Shown here one piece after another: positions 52,953 through 62,254 of a stretch of 64,000 nucleotides of DNA (position 1 is the stretch's first letter; every line of letters begins with the position of its first letter). The notes under the pieces were generated by a model, which was given only the letters and a program-made list of their open reading frames with translations, had not been told where the DNA came from and made no database searches. Location: contig JAFQRZ010000024.1 in the NCBI GenBank assembly GCA_017409825.1, positions 62,001 to 126,000 on the forward strand. The letters run 5' to 3'. Source of the DNA: Agathobacter sp. GTDB lineage: Bacteria; Bacillota; Clostridia; Lachnospirales; Lachnospiraceae. Both the position numbers and the translations under genes were made by a program.

Positions 52953-54248
52953 ATGAGTAAGGTTATTGTGATTGGTGGTGGGCCTGCAGGGATGTTTGCG
53001 GCATATTTTGCCGCGAAGAATGGACATAAGGTGACACTACTGGAACAGAATGAAAAATTAGGGAAAAAGCTTTATATTACAGGAAAAGGGAGATGCAATA
53101 TCACAAATGCCAGTGATATGGAAAACTTGTTTGCAAATGTATGTAGCAATGAAAAGTTTTTATACAGCGCATTTTATTCTTATACGAATGAGCAGGTCGT
53201 AGATTTTTTTGAAAGCTATGGTCTTCGTACCAAGGTGGAACGAGGAAATCGTGTGTTTCCACTGTCTGACCATTCTTCGGATGTGATTGCGACACTCTCG
53301 AAAGCATTGAAGGATGTTGGAGTTGAAGTAAAACTTTATACCAAGGTAGCAAAGCTTCTTTCGGACGAATATCACGACGAAAATGGAGAAACTGTAGTTG
53401 CTGATAAAAAGAATGGTGTTTTAAAGCAGGTGATACGAGGGGTACTGCTGGAAGATGGAACATCCATGCAGGCGGATTCTGTTGTGCTTGCCACAGGTGG
53501 CATTTCTTATCCATCTACAGGTGCGACAGGAGATGGATATCGATTTGCAGAAGGATTGAATCATAAAATTGTGGAACCAAGTCCTTCTTTGGTGCCATTT
53601 GAGGTTCAGGAAAGCTGGGTGACAGAGATGCAGGGACTTGCACTGAAAAACGTTGCGATTACTATCGAGCGTGAAGGTAAGAAACTATATGATGATTTTG
53701 GGGAAATGCTGTTTACTCACTTTGGTGTAAGCGGACCAATGATTTTGTCTGCAAGTGCATCAATAAAACCTGCATACTTTAAAGATTTTGCACATGAACT
53801 AAAGCTTAAAATTGATTTGAAACCCGCTTTAGATAGAGAACAGCTAGATAAACGAATATTAAAGGATTTTGAAGAGTCAAAAAATAAACAGTATAAAAAT
53901 TCCATTCAAAAGTTGTTGCCATCTAAGATGATTCCAATTATCATTAGATTAAGTGGGATAGATCCAGACAAAAAGGTAAATGAAATCACAAAAGAAGAAC
54001 GTATGAAATTGGTGGAGCTGTTAAAAGCATTGCCGATGACTATTATTGGATTAAGAGGCTGGAATGAAGCGATTATTACGAAGGGTGGCGTTTCTGTCAA
54101 GCAGGTCAATCCATCTACAATGGAGTCGAAATTGGTAAACGGTTTGTATTTTGCAGGCGAACTTTTAGATTTGGATGCCATGACGGGGGGATATAACCTC
54201 CAGATTGCCTGGTCAACAGGATATCTAGCAGGAAGCAGTATTCAATAG
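52953..54248 (+). CDS. HI0933-family FAD-dependent flavoprotein
   Basis: This 431-residue protein has the N-terminal dinucleotide-binding motif VIGGGPAGMFAAYFAAKNG, then the family block GKKLYITGKGRCNITN. The middle ATGGISYPSTGATGDGY and the C-terminal GGVSVKQVNPSTMES and AGELLDLDAMTGGYNLQ are typical of this conserved but poorly understood BaiN/HI0933 group. The reaction is unknown; a related enzyme reduces bile-acid intermediates, but I do not infer that here. It starts 1 nt after the RpiR gene and lies before cmk, a common Clostridia order. Confidence 0.93.
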   Translation: MSKVIVIGGGPAGMFAAYFAAKNGHKVTLLEQNEKLGKKLYITGKGRCNITNASDMENLFANVCSNEKFLYSAFYSYTNEQVVDFFESYGLRTKVERGNRVFPLSDHSSDVIATLSKALKDVGVEVKLYTKVAKLLSDEYHDENGETVVADKKNGVLKQVIRGVLLEDGTSMQADSVVLATGGISYPSTGATGDGYRFAEGLNHKIVEPSPSLVPFEVQESWVTEMQGLALKNVAITIEREGKKLYDDFGEMLFTHFGVSGPMILSASASIKPAYFKDFAHELKLKIDLKPALDREQLDKRILKDFEESKNKQYKNSIQKLLPSKMIPIIIRLSGIDPDKKVNEITKEERMKLVELLKALPMTIIGLRGWNEAIITKGGVSVKQVNPSTMESKLVNGLYFAGELLDLDAMTGGYNLQIAWSTGYLAGSSIQ

Positions 54249-54300
54249 TTTTGGGAAATATAGTATATACAGATAATAAAGAAAAAACGAGGTAGAAAAG

Positions 54301-54966
54301 ATGAGTTTTAATATCGCAATCGATGGACCAGCCGGTGCTGGAAAAAGTACAATCGCAAAGCAGTTAGCAAAGGAATTAGGTTTTGTATATGTAGATACAG
54401 GTGCTATGTACCGTGCAATGGCTTATTATTTTATCACAAATGGAATTGGTGCAGAGGATGAAGCAGCGATTTCGGCAGCTTGCCCAAAGGTAAATGTTTC
54501 TATCACTTACGAAGACGGTGTACAGAATGTTTGGTTAAATGGGGAAAATGTATCTAGTGTGATTCGTCAGGAAGAAGTAGGAAAAATGGCATCTGCAACC
54601 AGTGTATATCCAGTGGTTCGTACGAAATTGGTAGAATTACAGCAGGAGCTTGCGAAGACGACAGATGTTATCATGGATGGCCGTGATATTGGAACTGTGG
54701 TACTTCCAAACGCGGATGTAAAGATTTATATGACTGCCAGTTCAGCGGTTCGCGCAAAAAGACGTTTTGATGAACTGACTGCAAAAGGTGTAACGTGTGA
54801 TTTGGACGAAATCGAAAAAGATATTATTGAAAGAGATTATCGCGATATGAACCGCGAAACCTCACCGCTTAAGAAGGCTGAGGATGCAGTAGAATTAGAT
54901 ACCTCTGCTCTGGATATCGATGGTGTGGTAAATGCCATGAAGGCAATTATTGCTGAAAAAAGATAA
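54301..54966 (+). CDS. cmk: Cytidylate kinase
   Basis: Cmk phosphorylates CMP and dCMP. The P-loop is AIDGPAGAGKSTIAK, and YVDTGAMYRAMAYY and MDGRDIGTVVLPNADVKIY are family blocks. At 221 residues it is typical. It leads the cmk-ispH-rpsA group found in many Firmicutes. Confidence 0.98.
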   Translation: MSFNIAIDGPAGAGKSTIAKQLAKELGFVYVDTGAMYRAMAYYFITNGIGAEDEAAISAACPKVNVSITYEDGVQNVWLNGENVSSVIRQEEVGKMASATSVYPVVRTKLVELQQELAKTTDVIMDGRDIGTVVLPNADVKIYMTASSAVRAKRRFDELTAKGVTCDLDEIEKDIIERDYRDMNRETSPLKKAEDAVELDTSALDIDGVVNAMKAIIAEKR

Positions 54967-54989
54967 GTTTTAGAATGTAGGTAAAAACT

Positions 54990-55862
54990 ATGAGAAATGT
55001 AACATTAGCAAAAAGTGCAGGCTTTTGTTTTGGGGTAAAGCGTGCAGTAAATATGGTTTACGAGGAAATTGACAAATCGGCAGAAGATGGTAAGAGTACG
55101 CCGATTTACACCTATGGTCCAATTATCCATAACGATGAGGTGGTAAAGGATTTTGCCAGCAAAGGAGTAACCCTGGTAAAAGAACTTTCGGAATTAGGGG
55201 ATTTAGAGAAGGGTAAAATCATCGTTCGTTCCCATGGAATCAGCCGTGCGGAGTATGAAGAAATGGAACAGTATGGATTTACGGTGGTCGATGCAACCTG
55301 CCCATTTGTGCGTAAAATTCATAAGATAGTTGACGAACATAGCAAACAGGGCGAGTACATTATTATCATTGGAAATCCGAATCATCCGGAGGTTTGCGGA
55401 ATTCGAGGATGGGTGAATGGAGATGATGTAACAATCATTGAAAGCAAAGAAGAAGCAGAAAATTTTGTTCTTGAAACAGATAAAAAAGTCTGTATTGTCT
55501 CTCAAACGACATTTAACTACAATAAATTTCAAGATTTAGTTGAAATTGTCAGTAAAAAAGGGTACAATATAAGTGTTTTAAACACAATCTGTAATGCGAC
55601 GGAGGAGCGTCAGACGGAGGCGCGACAAATCGCAAAAGAAGTTGAGGCTATGATAGTAATCGGGGATAAACATAGCTCCAATACACAGAAACTGTTTGAA
55701 ATATGTAATACAGAGTGTGAGAAAACTTACTACATTCAAACGAGTAAGGATATGGATTACGGGTTACTGAAGTCCATCAATAACGTAGGTATTACCGCTG
55801 GGGCATCGACCCCAAATAATATTATTGAGGAGGTTTCAAAGAATGTCAGAAATGAGCTTTGA
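54990..55862 (+). CDS. ispH: 4-hydroxy-3-methylbut-2-enyl diphosphate reductase
   Basis: IspH is the last MEP pathway enzyme and forms IPP and DMAPP with a [4Fe-4S] cluster. The three Cys ligands are in AGFCFGVKRAV, DATCPFVRKIH and NTICNATEERQ. At 290 residues it is typical. The last 20 nt overlap the start of rpsA in another frame. In several Clostridia these two genes are fused into one protein; here they are separate. Confidence 0.97.
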   Translation: MRNVTLAKSAGFCFGVKRAVNMVYEEIDKSAEDGKSTPIYTYGPIIHNDEVVKDFASKGVTLVKELSELGDLEKGKIIVRSHGISRAEYEEMEQYGFTVVDATCPFVRKIHKIVDEHSKQGEYIIIIGNPNHPEVCGIRGWVNGDDVTIIESKEEAENFVLETDKKVCIVSQTTFNYNKFQDLVEIVSKKGYNISVLNTICNATEERQTEARQIAKEVEAMIVIGDKHSSNTQKLFEICNTECEKTYYIQTSKDMDYGLLKSINNVGITAGASTPNNIIEEVSKNVRNEL

Positions 55863-56979
55863 ACAAATGCTTGAAGAATCTTTAAAAACAATAAGAAATG
55901 GAGAAGTGGTAGAAGGTACCGTTATTGATGTGAAACCAGACGAAATCATCCTGAATATCGGATACAAATCAGACGGAATCATTACACGTAGTGAATACAC
56001 AAACGAACCAAACGTTGATCTTACTACAGTAGTTAATGTTGGCGATACCTTAGAAGCTAAGGTCGTTAAAGTAAACGACGGTGAAGGACAGGTTGTTCTT
56101 TCTTACAAACGTCTTGCTGCAGAAAAAGGAAGCAAGAGATTAGAAGAAGCTTACGAAAACAAAGAAGTATTAACAGCAAAAGTATCCCAGGTATTAGCTG
56201 GTGGTGTTACAGTTGTTGTTGATGAAACAAGAGTATTTATCCCTGCAAGTTTGATCTCAGATGTATATGAAAAAGATCTTGCTAAATTCAAAGATCAGGA
56301 AATCGAATTTGTTATCACAGAATTTGATCCTAAGAAGAGAAGAGTAATCGGTAACAGAAAAACTCTCCTTGTTTCTCAGAAAGCAGAAGCACAGAAAGCA
56401 TTATTCGACAAAATCGCAGTTGGCGATACAGTAGAAGGAACTGTTAAGAATGTAACAGACTTCGGTGCATTCATCGATTTAGGCGGTGTTGACGGATTAC
56501 TTCATATTTCAGAAATGTCTTGGGGCAGAGTAGAAAGTCCTAAGAAAGTATTTACAGTTGGACAGACTGTTAAAGTTTACATCAAGAGCATTAGCGAAAC
56601 AAAGGTTGCTCTTTCTATGAAATTTGATGATGAAAATCCATGGAAAGATGCAGAAACCAAATATGCAGTTGGTAACGTTGTAACTGGTAAAGTTGCTCGT
56701 ATGACAGATTTTGGTGCATTTGTAGAATTAGCTCCTGGCGTAGATGCATTATTACATGTATCTCAGATTTCAAAAGATCATGTGGAAAAACCAGCAGATG
56801 CTTTAACTGTTGGACAGGAAGTAGAAGCAAAAGTAGTTGATTTCAACGAAGCAGAAAAGAAAATCAGTTTAAGTATCAAAGCTTTATTTGCTCCAGAAGA
56901 ACCTGTAGCAACTGAAGAAGATGATGCTGATGTAGCTGATGTAAATATTGAAGAAGTAGCTTCTGCTATTGAAGAATAA
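55843..56979 (+). CDS. rpsA: Ribosomal protein S1-like protein, four S1 domains
   Basis: Four S1 RNA-binding domains are visible. They start near GEVVEGTVIDVKPDEIILNI (residue 18), KEVLTAKVSQVLAGGVTVVV (107), GDTVEGTVKNVTDFGAFIDL (196) and GNVVTGKVARMTDFGAFVEL (281); the protein has 378 residues and an acidic tail. Low-GC Gram-positive S1 homologues usually have four domains. The ATG at 55843 has GAGGAGG at 55827-55833, which lies inside ispH. The frame is +1 relative to ispH, so there is no fusion. Strong terminator downstream. Confidence 0.93.
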   Translation: MSEMSFEQMLEESLKTIRNGEVVEGTVIDVKPDEIILNIGYKSDGIITRSEYTNEPNVDLTTVVNVGDTLEAKVVKVNDGEGQVVLSYKRLAAEKGSKRLEEAYENKEVLTAKVSQVLAGGVTVVVDETRVFIPASLISDVYEKDLAKFKDQEIEFVITEFDPKKRRVIGNRKTLLVSQKAEAQKALFDKIAVGDTVEGTVKNVTDFGAFIDLGGVDGLLHISEMSWGRVESPKKVFTVGQTVKVYIKSISETKVALSMKFDDENPWKDAETKYAVGNVVTGKVARMTDFGAFVELAPGVDALLHVSQISKDHVEKPADALTVGQEVEAKVVDFNEAEKKISLSIKALFAPEEPVATEEDDADVADVNIEEVASAIEE

Positions 56980-56990
56980 GAAGTGTTTAA

Positions 56991-57017
56991 GAAGCTGTCG
57001 GATTGACAGCTTCTTTT
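56991..57017 (+). terminator. Rho-independent terminator after rpsA
   Basis: GAAGCTGTC (56991-56999) and GACAGCTTC (57005-57013) pair around GGATT, then TTTT. Confidence 0.9.
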
Positions 57018-57050
57018 CGCATATTATAAATTGACTATTGGGGGATGGTT

Positions 57051-57827
57051 ATGCTTAACAATTACGAATGGTTTAAAACCGAAATCTTGAAAATGACCAA
57101 GATTGATTTGAATTTCTACAAAGAAAAACAGATGCGTCGTCGTATCGATACGCTCGTTACCAAAAATGGTGCAAAATCATACGAAGAATATGTAAAGTTA
57201 ATCAAAGGTGATAAGGTATTATTTGAACAGTTTGTAAACTTCCTTACAATCAACGTATCTGAATTTTACCGTAATCCAGATCAGTGGAAGCTGATGGATG
57301 AAAATGTTATTCCAAAGCTTTTAGAAAATAACAAAGGAACAATCAAAATCTGGAGTGCAGCATGTTCTACGGGAGATGAGCCATATTCACTTGCTATGGC
57401 ATTTTCAAAACATGTGCCATTGAATCGAATCAAAATTACAGCTACAGATATTGATAAGCAAGTAATTCAGCATGCACAGGTAGGTTTATACAATGCTAAA
57501 AGTATCGCTGGCGTACCAGCGGATATGAAGAAGAAATACTTTACACAGGTGGGAGCTTCTTACCAAATTGCTGATGAAATCAAGAAATGCGTAGAATTTA
57601 AAGAACATAACCTTTTAAAAGATACATATCCAACAGGATACGATTTGATTCTCTGTAGAAACGTAGTTATCTACTTTACAGATGAAGCAAAGGATATGAT
57701 TTATGCGAACTTCTATAAATCATTAAAGAGCAAAGGTGTATTGTTCATTGGAAGTACAGAACAGATTAACAATTACAAAGACTTAGGCTTTGAACGCTTA
57801 AGCAGTTTCTATTTCCAGAAACCATAA
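57051..57827 (+). CDS. cheR: Chemotaxis protein methyltransferase CheR
   Basis: CheR methylates glutamates of chemoreceptors with S-adenosylmethionine. An N-terminal helical domain precedes the SAM fold. The SAM motif is WSAACSTGDEPYSLAM, followed by ATDIDKQVIQHA and LILCRNVVIYF. The start is the ATG at 57051, 5 nt after GGGGGA; an ATG at 57045 abuts that run. At 258 residues it is typical. It stands alone here, away from other che genes, although a chemoreceptor gene lies at 27.1 kb. Confidence 0.95.
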   Translation: MLNNYEWFKTEILKMTKIDLNFYKEKQMRRRIDTLVTKNGAKSYEEYVKLIKGDKVLFEQFVNFLTINVSEFYRNPDQWKLMDENVIPKLLENNKGTIKIWSAACSTGDEPYSLAMAFSKHVPLNRIKITATDIDKQVIQHAQVGLYNAKSIAGVPADMKKKYFTQVGASYQIADEIKKCVEFKEHNLLKDTYPTGYDLILCRNVVIYFTDEAKDMIYANFYKSLKSKGVLFIGSTEQINNYKDLGFERLSSFYFQKP

Positions 57828-57868
57828 TACGATTATGTGCAGTATATTTATGTTTTTCTAAATACCAC

Positions 57869-57943
57869 GAAAGCCCCCTCTATTTATTCATTTATCGCTG
57901 TATTGGCATAAGGCTTCTAAATGAATAAATAGAGGGGGCTTTC
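57869..57943. repeat. Long perfect hairpin, element 2 (26-bp stem, conserved loop)
   Basis: Arms 57869-57894 and 57918-57943 are exact 26-nt reverse complements. The 23-nt loop (57895-57917) matches the loop of the hairpin at 25548-25623 except for one base (G for A at 57905). The stems differ at six positions, each compensated on the other arm. It lies between the convergent cheR and exonuclease genes and is followed by a T-rich tract, so it probably terminates transcription from one or both sides. Confidence 0.9.
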
Positions 57944-58002
57944 TTATTTTTTTTGAAGATTATAATATACTACATAAAACGTTTTTGGTTCGTAAGTAGA
58001 TT

Positions 58003-59103
58003 TTACTTGGTTTTCATCGCATGCTCAAATATATGGTTTACGTATCGACGTAACATTACGTCAGAAGAACTAAAATCCGAAGTGAGTTCGAAATAACTTA
58101 CCTTATCCTTATAATCTAGCTTGAAGGTTGGGTTCATGATGGTGGTAAGTTGAGGTAAGAATACACCGGTTTTGCGAGTGTAGCAGTTGCTTGCTTTGGC
58201 ACGTTCGCGATACTGTTTGTCGACGAAGGTTGCAACACTTTTGTGAACAGCCATATCTTCTGCAGGAAGATAAAAATAATCCTTATAATTTTCATAGAAA
58301 TATTTCAGCTCGCCTTCGAAAAGAGGAATGCGAATCTTGGTTGTGTTTTTATTGATGGTAAAATAGTACTCTTTGAACTGGTAAGAGACACGTTTTGGAA
58401 CGATGTAATCGTTTTCTAACGTGATAATTAATTCGTGTCCCTCCTTGCCGTCGTATGCAGTAAATGGAGTGGTTTCTGTCTCTTTGATACGGAATCCACC
58501 TTTTAAGATGTTTAAATAGCTTAATGCAGGGATTAGATCCAGCATACCAGTGACATCTTCGAAATTGTGAAGTAATAATAATTCTTCAGCTTCGACTGAA
58601 TGCGTTTTTACATAGTCATCATAGACATTAATCAGTTCTCCGCCAGAGAATTTGTCATCACGATGAATATCCAAGAAATTTTCCAACGTCTTTTGCTTAT
58701 AATTTGGTAGCTTTAAGAGGAATTTAATACTGCTAATAAGTTTAAAGATATCAATGTATTCGAAGTCTTTTAGGTGTTCTTCAATATCGTAAGTATCACA
58801 TTTTGCTTTGATAAATGGAACATCAAAACCGATTCCATTAAAGGAAATGATGGTTTTATACTGATGAAGTAATGTCATGAATTTTTCAAGAACTTCTTTC
58901 TCGTCCGTTTTGCTTTCCGCAAAAAACTGGTCGATGACCAGATTATCTCCAACTTTACGTAAACATCCAATTAAATAAATGCTCGAAGAAGCGGGAGAGA
59001 AGCCTGTAGTTTCGATGTCAAAAAAGATACAATCTTCGTGAAAAAGTTCATTTGTTAAGTTGTATTGCTTGATATAAAGCTGTTTTTTTTGGATATGTTT
59101 CAT
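58003..59103 (-). CDS. RNase H-like (YprB-type) DEDD exonuclease domain protein
   Basis: The N-terminal half (about residues 22-190) is a predicted 3'-5' exonuclease of the RNase_H_2/YprB group. Acidic motifs are FDIETTGFSPASSS, FNGIGFDVPFIKAK and, later, HNFEDVTGMLDL. The C-terminal half (about 210-366) has no fold I recognise. In related organisms the protein often sits near helicase or polymerase genes; here it stands alone and convergent to cheR. AAGAGGC lies 6 nt before the ATG. The substrate (DNA or RNA) is not known. Confidence 0.87.
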   Translation of the reverse strand: MKHIQKKQLYIKQYNLTNELFHEDCIFFDIETTGFSPASSSIYLIGCLRKVGDNLVIDQFFAESKTDEKEVLEKFMTLLHQYKTIISFNGIGFDVPFIKAKCDTYDIEEHLKDFEYIDIFKLISSIKFLLKLPNYKQKTLENFLDIHRDDKFSGGELINVYDDYVKTHSVEAEELLLLHNFEDVTGMLDLIPALSYLNILKGGFRIKETETTPFTAYDGKEGHELIITLENDYIVPKRVSYQFKEYYFTINKNTTKIRIPLFEGELKYFYENYKDYFYLPAEDMAVHKSVATFVDKQYRERAKASNCYTRKTGVFLPQLTTIMNPTFKLDYKDKVSYFELTSDFSSSDVMLRRYVNHIFEHAMKTK

Positions 59104-59215
59104 AAAATTTGCCTCTTCAAACCTGTTTTTGTTAAATATTAGTAAAAGTTTTTAAATAAGTATAACATAAGTATGAAAAAAAGTACAAAAAAAGTATACA
59201 ATTTAACTGCTTTCA

Positions 59216-59224
59216 TGGTATAAT
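59216..59224 (+). promoter_or_regulatory. Extended -10 promoter of the rnf operon
   Basis: TGGTATAAT is a consensus extended -10. The weak upstream match TATACA (59195-59200, 18-nt spacer) may serve as the -35. The leader is about 55 nt to rnfC. Confidence 0.65.
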
Positions 59225-59283
59225 GTTACCATGTAAACTGTGTGAGTTTATGCGAAAAAATATTAGGAAAGTGGGGCACGAAA

Positions 59284-60612
59284 ATGGGTCTGAAAACATT
59301 TATCGGTGGCGTTCATCCTTTTGAAGGAAAAGAATTAGCAGAAAACGCGCCAATCAAAGAAATCTTACCCAAAGGACAAATGGTGTATCCTTTATCTCAG
59401 CATATCGGAGCACCTGCAACTCCAATCGTAGCAGTTGGAGATGCTGTTAAAAAGGGTCAGAAAATCGCTGAAGCAGGTGGTTTTGTTTCAGCACCAATTT
59501 ATGCATCCGTTTCTGGTACAGTAAAAGCTATTGAACCAAGACGTGTTGCTGTTGGTGACAAAGTAAACTCTATCGTTATTGATAATGACGGACTTTTTGA
59601 AGAAGTTGAATATACAGCAGTTGCTGATGTAACAGCTTTAACAAAAGAAGAAATTATCAACAAAGTAAAAGAGGCTGGTATCGTAGGTATGGGTGGAGCT
59701 GGTTTCCCAACACATGTGAAATTATCTCCAAAGGAACCTGAAAAGATTGAATACATTATTGCAAACTGTGCAGAATGTGAACCATATCTTACAGCCGACT
59801 ATAGAAGAATGATTGAAAATCCAGAAGAATTGGTAGCTGGTATGAAGATTATTCTTCAGCTCTTTGACAATGCAAAAGGTCTTTTCGGTATCGAAAACAA
59901 CAAACCAGAAGCAATTGCAAAGATGAAAGAACTTGTAAAAGACGAACCTCGTATGGAAGTTGTTGAACTTAAGACAAAATATCCACAGGGTGGTGAACGT
60001 CAGTTAATCTTCGCATGTACAGGACGTGCTATCAACTCTAAGATGCTTCCTGCAGATGCTGGATGTATCGTAGACAACGTAGAAACTATCATCGCAGTAA
60101 ATGATGCTGTTAAGAATGGTAGACCTCTTATGAAACGTGTTGCTACAATTTCAGGTGATGCTATTACAAATCCTGGCAACTTCCTTTATAGCATGGGTAT
60201 GTCATATACAGAGCTTATTGAAGCTGCTGGTGGATTTAAAGATCAGCCAGAAAAACTTATTTCTGGTGGTCCTATGATGGGATTTGCTATCTTTAGCGAA
60301 GATATCCCTATGACAAAGACAACATCTTCATTACTTTGCTTCAGCAAAGATGAAGTAGCTAAGTACGAACCTATCAACTGTATGAACTGCGGTCGTTGTG
60401 TAGACGCATGTCCAGAAATGTTGATTCCTAGTCGTCTTGCTCAGTTCGGTACAAATGGTCTTATGGAAGACTTTGAAAAATGGCATGGTCTTGAATGTAT
60501 CGAATGTGGTAGCTGTACATATGTATGTCCATCTAGACGTCATGTTGCACAGTCTATCAAGACAATGAAGAAACAGGTTTTAGCTGAAAAGAGAAAACAG
60601 AGTGCAAAATAA
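59284..60612 (+). CDS. rnfC: Electron transport complex subunit RnfC
   Basis: RnfC is the peripheral NADH-oxidising/reducing subunit of the ferredoxin:NAD oxidoreductase ion pump. It has the glycine-rich NADH/FMN site GMGGAGFPTHVK and CAECEPYLTADYR, then two [4Fe-4S] motifs, CMNCGRCVDACP and CIECGSCTYVCP. I choose the ATG at 59284 (MGLKTFIGGVHPFEGK), with GTGGGG 7 nt upstream. At 442 residues it is typical. It opens the rnfCDGEAB order usual in Clostridia. Confidence 0.96.
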   Translation: MGLKTFIGGVHPFEGKELAENAPIKEILPKGQMVYPLSQHIGAPATPIVAVGDAVKKGQKIAEAGGFVSAPIYASVSGTVKAIEPRRVAVGDKVNSIVIDNDGLFEEVEYTAVADVTALTKEEIINKVKEAGIVGMGGAGFPTHVKLSPKEPEKIEYIIANCAECEPYLTADYRRMIENPEELVAGMKIILQLFDNAKGLFGIENNKPEAIAKMKELVKDEPRMEVVELKTKYPQGGERQLIFACTGRAINSKMLPADAGCIVDNVETIIAVNDAVKNGRPLMKRVATISGDAITNPGNFLYSMGMSYTELIEAAGGFKDQPEKLISGGPMMGFAIFSEDIPMTKTTSSLLCFSKDEVAKYEPINCMNCGRCVDACPEMLIPSRLAQFGTNGLMEDFEKWHGLECIECGSCTYVCPSRRHVAQSIKTMKKQVLAEKRKQSAK

Positions 60613-60627
60613 GAGAGGTGGACAATA

Positions 60628-61674
60628 GTGAGTGAATTATTTCATGTATCCTCTGCGCCACATGTTCGTGCCAAAACATCTACTCAGAATGTAATGTTAT
60701 GGGTAATCATTGCAATGATTCCTACAGCAGTATTTGGTATTTGGAACTTTGGATTCAGAGCGTTACTTTTAATCGTAGCTACTGTTTTGAGCTGTGTAGT
60801 TTCTGAAACAGTATTTAATTTAATCGTAAAAAAGAAAAACACTATCGGCGACTTAAGTGCAGTGGTAACAGGTATGATCCTTGCACTTAACATGCCAGTA
60901 ACTCTTCCAGTATGGATGGCAGTTCTTGGTGGTGTGTTCTCAATCGTAGTAGTAAAAATGTTGTTCGGTGGTCTTGGACAGAACTTCATGAACCCAGCGC
61001 TTGCTGGTAGATGTTTCTTGTTGCTTTCATTTACATCTGAAATGAACAACTTTGTGACAGATGCATATTCTGGTGCAACACCACTTGCACAGTTGAGTGC
61101 ACAGAAGGGTATTCTTTTTACTTATGCAACAGATGCAAAATTGGATGTTACAGACATTCCTAACTTATTCATCGGTGCACATGGTGGTACAATTGGTGAA
61201 ACATCTGCATTATGCTTACTTATCGGTGCTGCTATTTTAGTTGCAACTAAGGTTATCAGCGTAAGAATTCCTTTCGCTTATCTTGGAACATTCTCAGTTC
61301 TTATGCTTTTCTTTGGAACTAGAGGTGTTGCAACAGGCGAAGTTGCTGAAAAATTAGCATCAGGTGCAATTACATTTGATGCACTCCTTACAGGCGCACT
61401 TACATTTGTTTTAGTACATTTATTATCAGGTGGTATCATGTTTGGTGCATTCTTTATGGCAACAGATTATGCTACATCACCTATTACAAAGAAAGGCCAG
61501 ATTTTATTTGGTATCTGCTGTGGTGTACTTACTTTCTTGTTCCGTAATATTGGAGCAGCTCCAGAAGGTGTATCTTATGCAATTATCCTTTCTAACCTCT
61601 TAGTTCCATTGATTGAAAAAATCACAGTTCCAAGAGCGTTTGGTGTTGTAAAAGTAAAGAAGGAGGGCAAATAG
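60628..61674 (+). CDS. rnfD: Electron transport complex subunit RnfD
   Basis: RnfD is a membrane subunit with about ten helices that carries covalent FMN. The flavinylation motif is YSGATPLAQL, with T151 as the expected acceptor. The motif GGLGQNFMNPALAGRCFL is diagnostic of RnfD/NqrB. The start is GTG at 60628, preceded by GAGAGGTGG. rnfG starts 1 nt after the stop. Confidence 0.96.
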   Translation: MSELFHVSSAPHVRAKTSTQNVMLWVIIAMIPTAVFGIWNFGFRALLLIVATVLSCVVSETVFNLIVKKKNTIGDLSAVVTGMILALNMPVTLPVWMAVLGGVFSIVVVKMLFGGLGQNFMNPALAGRCFLLLSFTSEMNNFVTDAYSGATPLAQLSAQKGILFTYATDAKLDVTDIPNLFIGAHGGTIGETSALCLLIGAAILVATKVISVRIPFAYLGTFSVLMLFFGTRGVATGEVAEKLASGAITFDALLTGALTFVLVHLLSGGIMFGAFFMATDYATSPITKKGQILFGICCGVLTFLFRNIGAAPEGVSYAIILSNLLVPLIEKITVPRAFGVVKVKKEGK

Positions 61675-61675
61675 T

Positions 61676-62254
61676 ATGAATAAGATTGTTAAAAATGCTT
61701 TAGTACTTATGGCTTTCTCCTTAGTATTAGGATTTGTATTAGGTGCTGTATATAAAATTACAGAAGGACCTATTGCAGAAGCTGCAAAGCGTAAAGAAAT
61801 GGAAGCGTATAAAGTAGTATTTGCGACTGCAGATACATTCCAGGAAATGGAAGGATTTGATGCAGCTGCAGCAACTGCTGTTATTAGCGCTTATCCAGAT
61901 ACCATCAATACAGCTTTAGAAGCAGTAGATGCATCTGGTAATGTACTTGGTCATGTTGTTACTTTAACTACAAAAGATGGTTACGGCGGTGGTATCGTAA
62001 TTACCGTTGGTATTCAGAATGATGGAACAGTAAATGGCTTCTCCATCGTAAATATTGGTGGCGAAACAATTCACAATGCATTCCAGCCAGCTTTTGCTGA
62101 CCAGTTCAAAGGTGTAAAAGTTGACAAGTTTGAAAAAGATACAAACTTAAATTATGATTCAGTTGCAGGTGCTTCTATGACAGCAAACGCAGTTGTAAAT
62201 GCATGTAATGCAGCTATCGAATATACCAATAGCTTGAAAGGAGGAGCTCAGTAA
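61676..62254 (+). CDS. rnfG: Electron transport complex subunit RnfG, serine at the flavinylation site
   Basis: RnfG has an N-terminal membrane anchor (about residues 7-28) and an extracytoplasmic FMN-binding domain. The family flavinylation motif Dxx(S/T)GAT reads DSVAGAS (D161-S167) here, followed by MTANAVV. The acceptor Thr is therefore Ser, and the position before Gly is Ala. The motif GYGGGIVITVGI is normal. At 192 residues it is typical. The stop overlaps the rnfE start by one base. Confidence 0.94.
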   Translation: MNKIVKNALVLMAFSLVLGFVLGAVYKITEGPIAEAAKRKEMEAYKVVFATADTFQEMEGFDAAAATAVISAYPDTINTALEAVDASGNVLGHVVTLTTKDGYGGGIVITVGIQNDGTVNGFSIVNIGGETIHNAFQPAFADQFKGVKVDKFEKDTNLNYDSVAGASMTANAVVNACNAAIEYTNSLKGGAQ

